From: Dickeya aquatica
Lineage (GTDB): Bacteria > Pseudomonadota > Gammaproteobacteria > Enterobacterales > Enterobacteriaceae
NCBI RefSeq assembly: GCF_900095885.1
Contig: NZ_LT615367.1
Location: 2,232,001-2,296,000, forward strand
Direction: 5' to 3'
DNA: 64,000 nucleotides
This document shows, one piece after another, positions 9,641 to 19,544 of this stretch. A program made the position numbers and the translations under genes. Position 1 is the stretch's first letter. Each line of letters starts with the position of its first letter. The notes beneath the pieces were generated by a model, which was given only the letters and a program-made list of their open reading frames with translations, was not told the DNA's origin and did not search any database.

Positions 9641-9795
9641 GGTCTTCTCCGCTGATGATTGTCGTTAACACGCTGGCAACCGGGCTTGCCCTCCTGTGTG
9701 TATAACGCATTAGGCACACAGTCACTTCGGGGATAAATGGAAAAACAATAAGTTAGAAAAACTCCATCTTCCGGCCCGGTCAGACGCGTAAGTTG

Positions 9796-9812
9796 TAGCG
9801 GGTATTTTCACC
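9796..9812 (+). promoter_or_regulatory. Candidate AraC half-site
   Basis: TAGCGGGTATTTTCACC keeps the TAG, eight-base spacer and TCCA-like end of the E. coli araI1 half-site (TAG-N8-TCCATA), with three of six matches in the second block. This is a weak pattern match only. Confidence 0.3.
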
Positions 9813-9818
9813 ACGAAG

Positions 9819-9834
9819 AGAGAGCGCTATCACA
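9819..9834 (+). promoter_or_regulatory. Candidate CRP site
   Basis: AGAGA-N6-TCACA followed by TT agrees with the CRP consensus TGTGA-N6-TCACA perfectly in the right arm and three of five in the left arm. It lies next to the AraC-like half-site, as expected for a catabolite-controlled sugar operon. Confidence 0.35.
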
Positions 9835-10022
9835 TTCACAAACTACAGCCAATTCGTGCATAGATTCAGCAAATTTAACCTGCCGTTAACCTTTGAGCCG
9901 CATCACAAAACCCAGAAGAGCGACAGAAAAATGCATACTTCCAGCCAATCGCTCCTCACCGCCCGTTTTCGTGCTGTCTATCGTAAACAGCGTTATCCCT
10001 ATAACTAACAGGAGCAGCGACG

Positions 10023-11702
10023 ATGCGTGCGGATGCCATTACGCTCGGTCTTGACTTTGGCAGCGATTCCGTCCGTGCACTGGCGGTGGATTGCTTTACC
10101 GGTCAGGAATTGGACACAGAGGTGGTCTACTATTCGCGCTGGCAGCAAGGTCTTTATTGCTATCCATCCAGCAATCAGTTTCGCCACCACCCGCTCGATT
10201 ATATTGAGTCGATGGAGCGTGCCATTCAGGCGGTGACAATGCGACTGAGTGACAAACAGCGCCAGCAGATAGTGGGGATCGGCGTTGACAGCACCGGCTC
10301 AACCCCCGCGCCCATTGATGAACGCGGCCAGATACTGGCATTACGCCCCGAGTTTGCCGACAACCCGAATGCCATGTTTATTCTCTGGAAAGACCACACC
10401 GCGATTGAAGAAGCCGAAGCGATTAACCGGTTGTGTCACAGCGGCCAGTTCCCCGATTACACGCGTTACAGCGGCGGGGTTTACTCTTCAGAATGGTTTT
10501 GGGCCAAAATTCTCCATATCAGCCGCCATGATGCGGCCGTCTGTCAGTGCGCGGTTTCATGGGTAGAGTTATGTGACTGGGTACCCGCCTTACTGAGCGG
10601 CACCACCGCGCCTGATGCCCTTCGCCGGGGGCGATGCAGCGCAGGCCATAAATCCCTCTGGCACCCGGACTGGGGCGGCCTGCCTGCGCAGGCATTCTTA
10701 CACGCGCTTGACCCTTGCCTGACACACCGGCTGCACGCGCCCTTATTTACCGAAACCTGGACGGCCGACGTCCCGGTTGGAAAGATAACCGCAGAATGGG
10801 CACACCGTCTTGGCCTGCCTGCAACGGTGACGGTGTCTGGCGGTGCTTTTGACTGCCATATGGGCGCAGTCGGGGCCGGCGCACAACCCTACACGCTGGT
10901 TAAAGTCATCGGCACCTCCACCTGCGACATCCTGATAGCGGAGGCCGAGCGGGTTGGCAACCAGACGATTGCCGGGATCTGCGGTCAGGTTGATGGCAGT
11001 GTCATTCCTGGCTATATCGGTCTGGAAGCCGGGCAGTCTGCATTTGGCGATATCTATGCCTGGTTTGGCCGGGTGCTGGGATGGCCGCTCAAGCTGGCTG
11101 CCCGCGAGCACCCCGAGTGGTCAACCGCACTGGATCAATTGCAATCACAGTTACTGGCGCAGTTAACGCAAGCCTGGGCTGACGCCCCTTCCCTGGAACA
11201 CTTACCCGTGGTGCTCGATTGGTTCAATGGCCGCCGCACTCCCTACGCCGATCAGCGCCTGAAAGGGGTGATAACCGATCTCAATCTCGGTACTGATGCA
11301 CCGGCACTTTTCGGTGGGCTGATTGCCGCCACCGCATTTGGCGCGCGCGCCATCATGGCCTGCTTTGAATCGCAGCAGATCCCGGTAGACAACTTACTGG
11401 CGCTGGGAGGTATTGCGCGAAAATCGCCCACCATTATGCAGGTGTGCAGCGATGTCATGAACCGCCCGCTGCATATCGCCGCCTCCGATCAGTGCTGTGC
11501 GCTGGGGGCGGCGATTTTCGCCGCGGTCGCGGCCAACATTCACCCGGATATCCCTGGCGCACAACGGCATATGGCCTGTGGGGTTGAACGCACCCTGCTG
11601 CCTGACCCGATACGCGTCGCCCGTTATCAGTTGCTGTATCAGCGTTATCAGCAGTGGAGCCAACTGGCGCAGACCGCCTACACACCCATCAGTACGCGCT
11701 GA
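10023..11702 (+). CDS. araB: L-ribulokinase AraB
   Basis: Phosphorylates L-ribulose to L-ribulose 5-phosphate, the second intracellular step of arabinose breakdown. 559 residues (E. coli 566). FGGY-kinase features run in order: [16 protein letters not shown] (ATP/metal loop, residues 8-23), [13 protein letters not shown], the substrate motif [15 protein letters not shown] and the C-terminal [14 protein letters not shown] with [14 protein letters not shown]. The ATG at 10023 has AGGAG eight bases upstream. First gene of an araBA transcript; araA starts 66 bases after its stop. Confidence 0.96.
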   Translation: MRADAITLGLDFGSDSVRALAVDCFTGQELDTEVVYYSRWQQGLYCYPSSNQFRHHPLDYIESMERAIQAVTMRLSDKQRQQIVGIGVDSTGSTPAPIDERGQILALRPEFADNPNAMFILWKDHTAIEEAEAINRLCHSGQFPDYTRYSGGVYSSEWFWAKILHISRHDAAVCQCAVSWVELCDWVPALLSGTTAPDALRRGRCSAGHKSLWHPDWGGLPAQAFLHALDPCLTHRLHAPLFTETWTADVPVGKITAEWAHRLGLPATVTVSGGAFDCHMGAVGAGAQPYTLVKVIGTSTCDILIAEAERVGNQTIAGICGQVDGSVIPGYIGLEAGQSAFGDIYAWFGRVLGWPLKLAAREHPEWSTALDQLQSQLLAQLTQAWADAPSLEHLPVVLDWFNGRRTPYADQRLKGVITDLNLGTDAPALFGGLIAATAFGARAIMACFESQQIPVDNLLALGGIARKSPTIMQVCSDVMNRPLHIAASDQCCALGAAIFAAVAANIHPDIPGAQRHMACGVERTLLPDPIRVARYQLLYQRYQQWSQLAQTAYTPISTR

Positions 11703-11768
11703 GGTTAATCACGAGTCAGCCCCGTCACTCTATTGACATCCCTTTTGGGAACCCAAACAGGAGTTATC

Positions 11769-13280
11769 ATGGAACACTTTACGTCACTTGAAGTCTGGTT
11801 TGTGATTGGCAGCCAGCATCTGTATGGCCCGGAAACCTTGCGTCAGGTGAAAGAAAACGCCGAAAAGGTGGTCAACGGGCTTAACCGTGATGCCAGCCTG
11901 CCGGTGCGGCTGGTTCTCAAACCGCTGGTCAAGACCCCGGATGAAATTACCGCACTGTGCCGTGATGCCAACAATCAGGAACAGTGCATTGGCCTGCTGA
12001 CCTGGCTGCACACCTTCTCTCCGGCCAAAATGTGGATTGGCGGCCTGAGTATTCTGAATAAACCGCTCTTACAGTTTCATACCCAGTTTAATGCCGAGAT
12101 CCCGTGGGACAGCATGGATATGGATTTCATGAACCTGAACCAGACCGCTCACGGTGGCCGGGAGTTTGGTTTCATTGGCGCACGTATGCGTCTGGCGCAT
12201 CAGGTGGTGGCGGGCCACTGGCAGGATAGCAACGCGCAGGCGCGCATTGCCAAATGGATGCGCGTTGCCGCTGCACGCCAGGAAAGCCGCCAGCTGAAAA
12301 TCGCCCGCTTTGGTGACAACATGCGTGAAGTCGCGGTGACGGAAGGGGATAAGGTCGCGGCACAAATCCAGTTTGGTTACTCGGTGAGCGCCTGGGGGCC
12401 TGGTGACCTGGCCGGGGTGATAGACGATATCAGCCATGGCGAGGTCGATACCCTGATTGAAGAGTACGAAGCGAGTTATCAGTTAAGCGATGCCGTTAAA
12501 CTGCATGGGCCCAAACGCCAAAACCTGCTGGATGCAGCCCGCATTGAGCTGGGTCTGAAACGTTTTCTGCAACAGGGCAGCTTTCATGCCTTCACCACCA
12601 ATTTCGAAAACCTTCATGGCCTGAAACAACTGCCCGGCATCGCGGTACAACGCCTGATGCAGCAAGGCTACGGATTTGGTGCCGAAGGTGACTGGAAAAC
12701 CGCCGCGCTGCTGCGCTGCATGAAAGTCATGGCTCAAGGGTTGCCCGGCGGCACCTCGTTTATGGAAGATTACACCTACCATTTTTCCCCCGGCACACCG
12801 CTGGTGCTGGGGGCGCACATGCTGGAAGTCTGCCCCAGCATCGCCAGCGAAAACAAACCGTTGCTGGATGTGCAGTATCTGGGCATTGGCGGCAAGGCCG
12901 ACCCTGCAAGGCTGATTTTTTCAGCGCCAGCAGGCCCGGCGATAAATGCCAGCCTTATCGATCTCGGCGATCGTTTTCGTCTGCTGGTCAATCAGGTTGA
13001 TACCGTCGCGCCGCCCCATCCCCTGCCCAGATTGCCGGTCGCCAGGGCCGTATGGCACGCCCAACCGTCACTGGAAGTGGCCGCAGAAGCGTGGATAGTG
13101 GCCGGTGGTGCCCATCACACGGTATTTAGTCAGGCGCTGGATGTGGATTATCTGCGTTTGTACGCCGAGTTGCACAACATTGAACTGTCCGTGATTGACT
13201 CGCGCACCACGCTGCCCGAATTCCGCGACAGCCTGCGCTGGAATGCCCTGTACTACCGCCTTAACCAGGCCCAGGGGTAA
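11769..13280 (+). CDS. araA: L-arabinose isomerase AraA
   Basis: Converts L-arabinose to L-ribulose in the cytoplasm; 503 residues (E. coli 500). [19 protein letters not shown] near the start, [28 protein letters not shown] and [11 protein letters not shown] are family landmarks. Mn ligands fit Glu in the [23 protein letters not shown] region and His residues at [10 protein letters not shown] and [11 protein letters not shown] chose the ATG at 11769 because CAGGAG stands six bases upstream and the next residues match the family; the frame to 11733 adds 12 odd residues. No araD follows: the next gene is rhiE on the opposite strand. Confidence 0.96.
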   Translation: MEHFTSLEVWFVIGSQHLYGPETLRQVKENAEKVVNGLNRDASLPVRLVLKPLVKTPDEITALCRDANNQEQCIGLLTWLHTFSPAKMWIGGLSILNKPLLQFHTQFNAEIPWDSMDMDFMNLNQTAHGGREFGFIGARMRLAHQVVAGHWQDSNAQARIAKWMRVAAARQESRQLKIARFGDNMREVAVTEGDKVAAQIQFGYSVSAWGPGDLAGVIDDISHGEVDTLIEEYEASYQLSDAVKLHGPKRQNLLDAARIELGLKRFLQQGSFHAFTTNFENLHGLKQLPGIAVQRLMQQGYGFGAEGDWKTAALLRCMKVMAQGLPGGTSFMEDYTYHFSPGTPLVLGAHMLEVCPSIASENKPLLDVQYLGIGGKADPARLIFSAPAGPAINASLIDLGDRFRLLVNQVDTVAPPHPLPRLPVARAVWHAQPSLEVAAEAWIVAGGAHHTVFSQALDVDYLRLYAELHNIELSVIDSRTTLPEFRDSLRWNALYYRLNQAQG

Positions 13281-13327
13281 AAGCAATGCGTTAAAGGCAA
13301 GGATGTAAACACCATTCAGACAGGCAT

Positions 13328-13373
13328 AAAAAACCCACCGAAACCCGGCTGTACTGGTCCAGGTTTCGGTGGG
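13328..13373 (-). terminator. Terminator after rhiE
   Basis: CCCACCGAAACC pairs perfectly with GGTTTCGGTGGG across a loop of about 16 bases. On the minus strand it is followed by TTTTTT, so it ends rhiE; on the plus strand it may also stop araBA, though no T run follows there. Confidence 0.85.
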
Positions 13374-13390
13374 ATGTTCTGCACCGCCCG

Positions 13391-15103
13391 CTACTTCGTC
13401 AGCGTAACAACATCATACATAAAGGTGCCACCGTTCAGCCGGAACGTAATGGTATTCGCGCCATCACGCAGCAGCCCACCGTCAATCGCAATGCGTTCAT
13501 AGTGGTATTTGCCGCTATTTAACGCCCCGCGATATATCGCTTTGTCATTGTCATACTGGATGTCTTTCACTTTGGTACCATTAACCAGTACCGATAATGA
13601 CGGCGTTGTCGGGTTTGTCATGCCCCGGTTACTGGCGGCAGCAAACGCCACATTCAGTACCCGAGCGCTGCCATCAGCCCGGTCAACATAGCTCACATTC
13701 CAGTCACCGGGGTTAGTCTGGGCGTAATACCAGTCTTGTGATGGGCTTGACTGGCCAATGGTGTAAGTCAGGCTGGCGGGCACATCATTCTGCCAGTGGT
13801 AATTACGTAGCTTATCGCCAAACCTGAATTCCCCTGCCAGACGGTCGCTATTACCGATAGACCACACCAGCGGCGCAGCCTGCGACAATGCAATCGCAGG
13901 CACCACCGTATTGGCGCTCACATCCACCACATCGCTATACAGCACGCCGGGGCGCGCACCGCCATTGGCATAAATGGTCAGGGTATATTTGCCTTTGCGC
14001 ACTTTGTCGAAACGGAAGTTACCCTGCGAATCCGTATTGGTGGTAAAGGCATAGCCCAGCGTTTGTACCTCTGAAGGCTCGTTCAACGACGAAGTGAGCG
14101 TAAGGTTCATCGGCTGCGTGGTATTGATACGCCCGCTGACGCTAACCCTGTCAACCGGGAAGCGCGTGTCATTCACCCAGTTATAAGGCCAGTCGGCTTT
14201 TTCCTGCTGGCTGCGCGCCAGTGCATCACGGTACATCTGATCTTCGGTGCCCGCATTGACATACAACAGCCACGGGCCGTAGAGCTTCTGCCAGCCGGGA
14301 GGCGCTATCAAATCAGGGGTGCCAAAATGCGAGCCGGTCATATACATGATTGCCAGACCGTCCTGATGCACCATCAAGTCCTGTTTGGTGTCATCGCCTG
14401 AAAAGAACTCCGAACTTCCCGGCACAATCCATGCACCAATGTTGTTACCGTACACGCCCCAGACCGGGGTTTTACGCAGATAACTGGAAAAGTCGTATTT
14501 GGAATAATAACTGCCATCCGGTAACTTCCAGGTTTCATCCTGAATTTTCTCAAACTTATCGAGTTGAGAATAAAGATAGGGCTTGGTGCTACGAATACCG
14601 TTAGAGATATTATCTAACAAGAAGGGATTAAAACGGTAGACGCCACGCAATTCACTCACAGTCAGGTTAGCGCTCGTGCCATTACGTGCAACGGCATAGC
14701 TGTAAACACCACTGACGCCACGTCTGATGATAAAATGATATTCCAGACTGAGGGCACTGGTTTCATTATCGATATACGCAATGTGTGCAGTGTCTTTAGT
14801 GTTTTCAATAACAGAAACCTGTTGCGGTTTAAATTTCAAAAATGCACCAGAATAATAGTCCAGATAGCCGGTACTGCTTTTTCCCAGCGCATTGACCTGG
14901 GCATTGGCTTTATCAATAAGATTTTGGCTACCATTCGACAATGTCCCAATGCTGCCATCGCTACCAATTGCCACTGACACCAGGCCATTATCCAACTGGG
15001 CTTTCATACCGGAAAGCGCCATACTGACATCCGCTGAGGTCGCGGCCTGTGCCAGCGAAGAGCACAACATACCGAATGCGATAAGATGTAATCTGCCTTG
15101 CAT
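13391..15103 (-). CDS. rhiE: Rhamnogalacturonate lyase, polysaccharide lyase family 4 (RhiE type)
   Basis: Secreted enzyme cleaving rhamnogalacturonan I, the branched part of plant pectin. 570 residues from the ATG at 15103, which has AAGGGA seven bases upstream (a GTG 18 bases further out lacks a site). The signal peptide of about 25 residues ends AQA-AT. The N-terminal catalytic domain (VSVAIGSDGSIGTLSN, ALSLEYHFIIRRGVSGVYSY, DFSSYLRKTPVWGVYGNN, PPGWQKLYGPWLLYVNAG) is followed by a fibronectin-like module (SVSGRINTTQPMNLTL to about residue 420) and a C-terminal carbohydrate-binding-like module beginning LVWSIGNSDRLAGEFRFGDK. This three-part build is that of PL4, and RhiE of Dickeya dadantii is known to leave through the Out type II system and to be induced by rhamnose through RhaS. 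Monocistronic here. Confidence 0.9.
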   Translation of the reverse strand: MQGRLHLIAFGMLCSSLAQAATSADVSMALSGMKAQLDNGLVSVAIGSDGSIGTLSNGSQNLIDKANAQVNALGKSSTGYLDYYSGAFLKFKPQQVSVIENTKDTAHIAYIDNETSALSLEYHFIIRRGVSGVYSYAVARNGTSANLTVSELRGVYRFNPFLLDNISNGIRSTKPYLYSQLDKFEKIQDETWKLPDGSYYSKYDFSSYLRKTPVWGVYGNNIGAWIVPGSSEFFSGDDTKQDLMVHQDGLAIMYMTGSHFGTPDLIAPPGWQKLYGPWLLYVNAGTEDQMYRDALARSQQEKADWPYNWVNDTRFPVDRVSVSGRINTTQPMNLTLTSSLNEPSEVQTLGYAFTTNTDSQGNFRFDKVRKGKYTLTIYANGGARPGVLYSDVVDVSANTVVPAIALSQAAPLVWSIGNSDRLAGEFRFGDKLRNYHWQNDVPASLTYTIGQSSPSQDWYYAQTNPGDWNVSYVDRADGSARVLNVAFAAASNRGMTNPTTPSLSVLVNGTKVKDIQYDNDKAIYRGALNSGKYHYERIAIDGGLLRDGANTITFRLNGGTFMYDVVTLTK

Positions 15104-15754
15104 ATGGTTTCCCTTATTCACCTTTATTATTCAGTTTGCAGGCCTGCTACAGCGCAATACGGCAAGCTTCTGGCTACCCGTTACCACAGGCATCAGCCCG
15201 CCCGCAAAATCAATGGCATACTGTTCAGATACCACACCAGTGTCTTTCCTGATATGCCTTGCGCCCGCTGGGCGTACCCCCATTTTGCTCAGTCGCACCG
15301 GACAACACCTTTTCGCCATTGCCCCTGCTGGCGATTTCATGGCAGAAAAACAAAGAACACCGTGGCGCTGTTCGCATTTTCAGTTAATAGGGGTAAACGT
15401 CTGAGCAGATTGCGAACAGCAGTAAACCTGCACCCGCTATTTTTTGCAGCCGCTCGCCCGGCTCATCATCATGCGCTGGCTGTAAATAGCGTATCGTCTC
15501 GGCACAATATGGGATATTGCGTCGGTAAAATTATATGGACTCTAATTAATTACCCTATCATTAGCAGGTAAAACAGGTTAATTCTCCCGGCAATATAATC
15601 ACGATACCCGTTGCCGCACCTGATTTGAGGAGAGTCATGCTATTTTTATTCAATAGCACGTTAATACCCCCCGTTTTTTAAATTCAACACTGGACAGATG
15701 TATCACGAAGAATATACTGAAACCCTTTTTCACTTTATTGCTGATTTTTTACGA
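15104..15754. other. Long intergenic region between rhiE and cnu
   Basis: It holds the divergent start regions of rhiE (minus strand) and cnu (plus strand). Apart from the small frame at 15637-15681 I see no coding sequence. I looked for a KdgR-like palindrome near rhiE and found no convincing one. The last 200 bases are AT-rich. Confidence 0.45.
15637..15681 (+). CDS. Possible 14-residue leader peptide upstream of cnu
   Basis: ATG at 15637 preceded by a very strong GAGGAGAG site four bases upstream opens a frame [14 protein letters not shown] that stops at TAA 15679-15681. It is hydrophobic and ends 73 bases before the cnu start. In E. coli the small membrane protein gene blr lies upstream of cnu, but this peptide is far too short and not similar to Blr. 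Whether it is translated is unknown; the ribosome binding site is the only real support. Confidence 0.35.
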   Translation: MLFLFNSTLIPPVF

Positions 15755-15970
15755 ATGAGCGTCTACGAATATTTATTAAAATTCAGAAAGGTCAATACGG
15801 CTGACAGTCTGGAGAAATTGTTCGACCATCTCAATTATTCTCTGACTGACAACCATGAGATTATCAATATGTACCGTGCAGCCGATCATCGCCGGGCTGA
15901 ATTAGCCGCCGGCGGGAAGCTGTTTGATGTGGGGCGGGTGCCAAAAACCGTCTGGCATTTTGTCATTTAG
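15755..15970 (+). CDS. cnu: Hha/YmoA-family nucleoid regulator Cnu (YdgT)
   Basis: A 71-residue protein, the exact length of E. coli Cnu. [46 protein letters not shown] and VPKTVWHFV are the three conserved blocks of the Hha/Cnu family, small helical partners of H-NS that sharpen silencing of foreign genes; Cnu was also reported to bind an oriC sequence. I placed the start at the ATG 15755 by alignment, although no ribosome binding site is visible there. An in-frame ATG at 15698 with a weak GGACAG site would add 19 residues. It precedes rsx as in E. coli, but ydgK is absent. H-NS itself is encoded at 62253. Confidence 0.88.
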   Translation: MSVYEYLLKFRKVNTADSLEKLFDHLNYSLTDNHEIINMYRAADHRRAELAAGGKLFDVGRVPKTVWHFVI

Positions 15971-16061
15971 CCTGCCCGCATTATCGCCTGATGCTGTCAA
16001 ACGGCATGCTGACTCGGCGTAAATAAGCATCCGTGCAACAGGTCACATATCCCCTCCTGAA

Positions 16062-16106
16062 ACAGCACTGCCTGATACGGATATCACCAGGCACGCTGTT
16101 TTTTTA
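16062..16106 (+). terminator. Terminator after cnu
   Basis: ACAGC and GCCTG pair with CAGGC and GCTGT in an imperfect stem, followed by eight T residues at 16099-16106. It lies about 90 bases past the cnu stop and separates cnu from the rsx operon. Confidence 0.8.
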
Positions 16107-16217
16107 TGCCATTTTACCCCACGCAGGACGCTGCCACGCAATATCCCTACATTGGGTAAGTTGTCGAATGACAGACAATGCCGGATAATGCGTCGGTTTT
16201 GTTTTGTAGGCACTGTC

Positions 16218-16799
16218 ATGAGCGAATATGTTTTGTTGTTTGTTGGCACCATTCTGGTCAACAATTTTGTTTTGGTGAAATTCCTTGGCCTGTGCCCTTT
16301 TATGGGTGTGTCCAAAAAACTGGAAGCGGCCATCGGCATGGGGTTTGCCACGACGTTTGTAATGACGGTCGGGTCGGTATTTTCCTGGCTGGTCAACGCC
16401 TATGTGTTGTTGCCGTTTAACCTGCCCTACCTCAGAACACTGGCTTTTATCCTGGTGTTTGCTGTGGTCGTCCAGTTCACCGAGTTGGCTGTGCGTAAAA
16501 CCAGCCCGGTACTCTACCGGCTGCTGGGAATTTATCTACCGTTGATAACCACCAACTGCGCTGTACTCGGGGTCGCTTTACTGAGCGTGAACCAATCGCA
16601 TAACTTCCTGCAAGCGACCGTTTATGGCTTTAGCGCCGCTGCCGGGTTCTCACTGGTGCTGGTACTGTTTGCCGCCTTACGCGAGCGCCTTGCCGTCGCG
16701 GATGTGCCCGTACCGTTTCGCGGGGCCTCCATCGCACTGGTGACCGCCGGATTGATGTCGTTGGCCTTTATGGGCTTTACCGGATTGGTGAGATTCTGA
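16218..16799 (+). CDS. rsxA: Electron transport complex subunit RsxA
   Basis: Integral membrane subunit of the Rsx/Rnf-type complex, 193 residues, the same length as in E. coli. The complex couples electron flow from NADH to membrane potential and, in E. coli, keeps SoxR reduced. Six hydrophobic segments are evident; [21 protein letters not shown] near the start and [20 protein letters not shown] are conserved and each holds a Cys that can bind the intramembrane iron-sulfur centre. The ATG 16218 ([11 protein letters not shown]) fits the family start; the longer frame to 16152 does not. Its TGA overlaps the ATG of rsxB by one base. Confidence 0.95.
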   Translation: MSEYVLLFVGTILVNNFVLVKFLGLCPFMGVSKKLEAAIGMGFATTFVMTVGSVFSWLVNAYVLLPFNLPYLRTLAFILVFAVVVQFTELAVRKTSPVLYRLLGIYLPLITTNCAVLGVALLSVNQSHNFLQATVYGFSAAAGFSLVLVLFAALRERLAVADVPVPFRGASIALVTAGLMSLAFMGFTGLVRF

Positions 16800-17395
16800 T
16801 GACCGTTATCTGGATAGCGATTGTTGCACTTAGCGCGCTGGCGAGCGTTGCCGGGCTCATTCTGGGCTTCGCGTCACGCCGTTTTGAGGTTCAGGATGAT
16901 CCGGTAGCCGAGCAAATCGATGCCATGCTGCCACAAAGCCAGTGCGGTCAATGCGGCTACCCAGGGTGTCGCCCTTATGCACAAGCCATCGCGCTAAACG
17001 GTGAGCAGATCAATAAGTGTGTGCCCGGTGGTGAAGCGCTGATGCTAAAACTGGCCGAATGCCTGAACATAGAACCACAGCCGCTTTCTGAGGATGCGCC
17101 AGCCCAGCCGTTAGCGCAGGTTGCCTGGATTGACGAAAGCAATTGTATTGGCTGTACCAAGTGTATTCAGGCCTGCCCGGTCGATGCGATTGTCGGTAGC
17201 ACCCGTGCGGTACATACCGTTATCCATGACCTATGCACCGGCTGTAATCTGTGCGTGCCGCCATGCCCAACAGATTGTATCGACTTAAGGCCGATAGCGC
17301 CGACCCCGACTCACTGGAAATGGAACCTCGACGCCATTCCGGTTCATGTTATTCAGTCGCAATACCCTAATCCGGTGATAAACAACCATGTTTAA
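16799..17395 (+). CDS. rsxB: Electron transport complex subunit RsxB, iron-sulfur protein
   Basis: 198-residue ferredoxin-like subunit. An N-terminal membrane anchor (residues 2-26) is followed by the CGQCGYPGC cluster motif with its further Cys in NKCVPGGEA (the Fe4S4 domain typical of RnfB) and two bacterial ferredoxin motifs, [18 protein letters not shown] and [18 protein letters not shown]. It passes electrons within the complex. Start overlaps the rsxA stop (TGATG) and its own end overlaps rsxC by eight bases, so translation is coupled along the operon. Confidence 0.95.
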   Translation: MTVIWIAIVALSALASVAGLILGFASRRFEVQDDPVAEQIDAMLPQSQCGQCGYPGCRPYAQAIALNGEQINKCVPGGEALMLKLAECLNIEPQPLSEDAPAQPLAQVAWIDESNCIGCTKCIQACPVDAIVGSTRAVHTVIHDLCTGCNLCVPPCPTDCIDLRPIAPTPTHWKWNLDAIPVHVIQSQYPNPVINNHV

Positions 17396-19544
17396 GCTGT
17401 TCGCCGCCTTCAGAAAAGACAGAATCTGGGACTTTAAAGGCGGGATCCACCCCCCGGAAATGAAAACCCAGTCCAGCCGGATACCGCTGCGTCAGGTTCC
17501 GCTGCCGGATTACTTTATTATTCCGCTCAAACAACATATTGGGCCACAAGGCGACGTGTGCGTTAACGTCGGCGATCGGGTCTTGCGCGGCCAGCCGCTG
17601 ACCCGTGGTACAGGCAAAATGTTGCCCGTACACGCGCCGACGTCCGGCACGGTTCATGCTATCCGCCATCATCTTAGCAATCACCCCTCGGGCTTAACGG
17701 AGCTGAGCATCATCCTGATGCCTGATGGTCAGGACAGTTGGTGTGAACGCCAGCCCCTTGATGATTACCGACAATGCTCGCCGTCACAACTGCTGGCACA
17801 TCTGCATCAGGCCGGTATTGCAGGCCTGGGTGGGGCCGGTTTTCCAACCGCTGCCAAATTACAAGGCGGATTACAGCGCATTGAAACGCTGATAATTAAT
17901 GCCGCCGAATGCGAACCCTACATCACCGCGGATGACCGCCTGATGCAAGAGTGCGCACAAGAGATAGCACAAGGTATTGATATTCTCGATAGCCTGCTGC
18001 AACCCAAACGCATTCTGCTGGGCATTGAGGATAACAAACCCGAGGCTATCGCGGCATTGCGTCAGGTCCTGGGCGATTTTCCACGTATCGCCATGCGGGT
18101 GATCCCAACCAAGTATCCCTCTGGCGGGGCTAAACAGCTCACGAAAATCCTGACGGGCAAAGAAGTGCCGTTCGGAAAACACTCCGCCGCCATCGGCGTA
18201 CTGATGCAGAACGTCGGTACGGCGTATGCCATTAAGCGCGCGGTCATCAACGGTGAGCCACTCACCGAACGTGTGGTGACGCTCACCGGTGATGCACTGC
18301 GCAATCCGGGTAATGTCTGGGCACGGCTGGGCACACCGGTGCGACATTTACTGCGCCACGCCGGTTATCATGTCACGACCACCCAGCCAATGGTCGTGAT
18401 GGGCGGGCCACTGATGGGGTTTAGCCTGCCTGCGCTCGATGTGCCGGTGATTAAAACCAGCAACTGTATTTTGGCCCCGGCGCGTGATGAAATTCAGCCG
18501 CCGGATGAAGAACAGGCGTGTATTCGCTGCGGGAAATGTGCAGATGCCTGCCCGGCGGGGTTGTTACCGCAACAGCTTTACTGGTTCAGCCGTGGCGATG
18601 AGCACGAAAAAGCCCGCCAGCACCATCTGTTTGATTGTATTGAGTGCGGAGCCTGTGCTTACGTCTGCCCCAGCAATATTCCGTTAGTACAGTATTACCG
18701 TCAGGAAAAAGCTGAAATTCAGGCATTAGACAGAGAAGCGCAGAAAGCCGCACAGGCCAAAGCGCGTTTTGATGCCCGTCAGGCAAGGCTTGAGCAGGAA
18801 AAACAGGCGCGCCAGTTACGTCATCAGCAGGCGGCGGCAACGGTGTCCGGCTCGGACAAGGCCGCCGTGATGGCAGCACTTGAACGCGTGCGCCACAAGC
18901 AGGCCGGAGCCATCCCGCCTGAACTGCGCATTGAGGGCGGCCAGTTGCCAGATAACCGGGCTGTCATCGCCGCCCGTGAAGCCCGCAAAGCACAGGCCCG
19001 TCAGCATCAGGCAGAAAAAGCACACAGCGCCGGGGATAATCAGGCAGGCATGGCGTTAACGCACAGCACGCCGCCCACGCACGACGAGGCTGCAACCGCA
19101 CAAGACCCGCGTAAAGCCGCCGTGGCGGCCGCGATTGCGCGCGCAAAAGCCCGCAGGCATGAAGCGCACGACGCGGCAACAACCGCGAGCCACCGCGCGC
19201 CGACAGCACCGGTCAGCCAGCAGGCAGACCCTCGTCAGGCGGCGGTTGCTGCCGCTATCGCCCGGGTGAAAGCACGCAAGGCGGCGCAATCAGGGCTGAG
19301 TGATAACGTGACACCGTCACAGCCTGACGGCGCGATGTCCTTGTCTGCCATACCCGCTCCCGCGGCAGGCAGCACAACGGTGGATGAGGCTAACACACCT
19401 GTTGCTGACGCTAACACATCGCCAGCATTGAGCGAGGCCGAGCCTCATCCCATCACTGACCCGCGCAAAGCCGCTGTGGCTGAAGCGATTGCCCGGGTTA
19501 AAGCACGCAAGGCTGCCGCTGCACTGGCAGCGCAAGAGGATTAA
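17388..19544 (+). CDS. rsxC: Electron transport complex subunit RsxC, NADH-binding
   Basis: 718-residue subunit (E. coli 740). The first 370 residues carry the NADH/FMN-binding domain ([42 protein letters not shown]). Two Fe4S4 motifs follow: [17 protein letters not shown] and [18 protein letters not shown]. The remaining 270 residues are a long Ala/Lys/Arg/Gln-rich helical tail containing three copies of a repeat, [22 protein letters not shown], starting at residues 573, 614 and 691. The tail is known to vary in length between enterobacteria. The protein sits on the cytoplasmic face with RsxB. Confidence 0.94.
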   Translation: MFKLFAAFRKDRIWDFKGGIHPPEMKTQSSRIPLRQVPLPDYFIIPLKQHIGPQGDVCVNVGDRVLRGQPLTRGTGKMLPVHAPTSGTVHAIRHHLSNHPSGLTELSIILMPDGQDSWCERQPLDDYRQCSPSQLLAHLHQAGIAGLGGAGFPTAAKLQGGLQRIETLIINAAECEPYITADDRLMQECAQEIAQGIDILDSLLQPKRILLGIEDNKPEAIAALRQVLGDFPRIAMRVIPTKYPSGGAKQLTKILTGKEVPFGKHSAAIGVLMQNVGTAYAIKRAVINGEPLTERVVTLTGDALRNPGNVWARLGTPVRHLLRHAGYHVTTTQPMVVMGGPLMGFSLPALDVPVIKTSNCILAPARDEIQPPDEEQACIRCGKCADACPAGLLPQQLYWFSRGDEHEKARQHHLFDCIECGACAYVCPSNIPLVQYYRQEKAEIQALDREAQKAAQAKARFDARQARLEQEKQARQLRHQQAAATVSGSDKAAVMAALERVRHKQAGAIPPELRIEGGQLPDNRAVIAAREARKAQARQHQAEKAHSAGDNQAGMALTHSTPPTHDEAATAQDPRKAAVAAAIARAKARRHEAHDAATTASHRAPTAPVSQQADPRQAAVAAAIARVKARKAAQSGLSDNVTPSQPDGAMSLSAIPAPAAGSTTVDEANTPVADANTSPALSEAEPHPITDPRKAAVAEAIARVKARKAAAALAAQED

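Larger units (their letters stand above)
9641..10022. promoter_or_regulatory. Divergent control region between araFGH and araBA
   Basis: This 382-base segment has no open frame and separates two arabinose operons pointing away from each other, so it must carry both promoters and, by analogy with E. coli, AraC and CRP sites. Two candidates are listed separately at 9796-9812 and 9819-9834. The ribosome binding site AGGAG for araB stands at about 10011-10015. No araC gene borders this region, unlike the E. coli araBAD control region. Confidence 0.7.

Noticed and set aside
14892..15404. Open frame of 170 codons opposite the start of rhiE
   Set aside because: Most of it overlaps the rhiE signal peptide and N-terminus in antisense; the rest has no recognisable domain.
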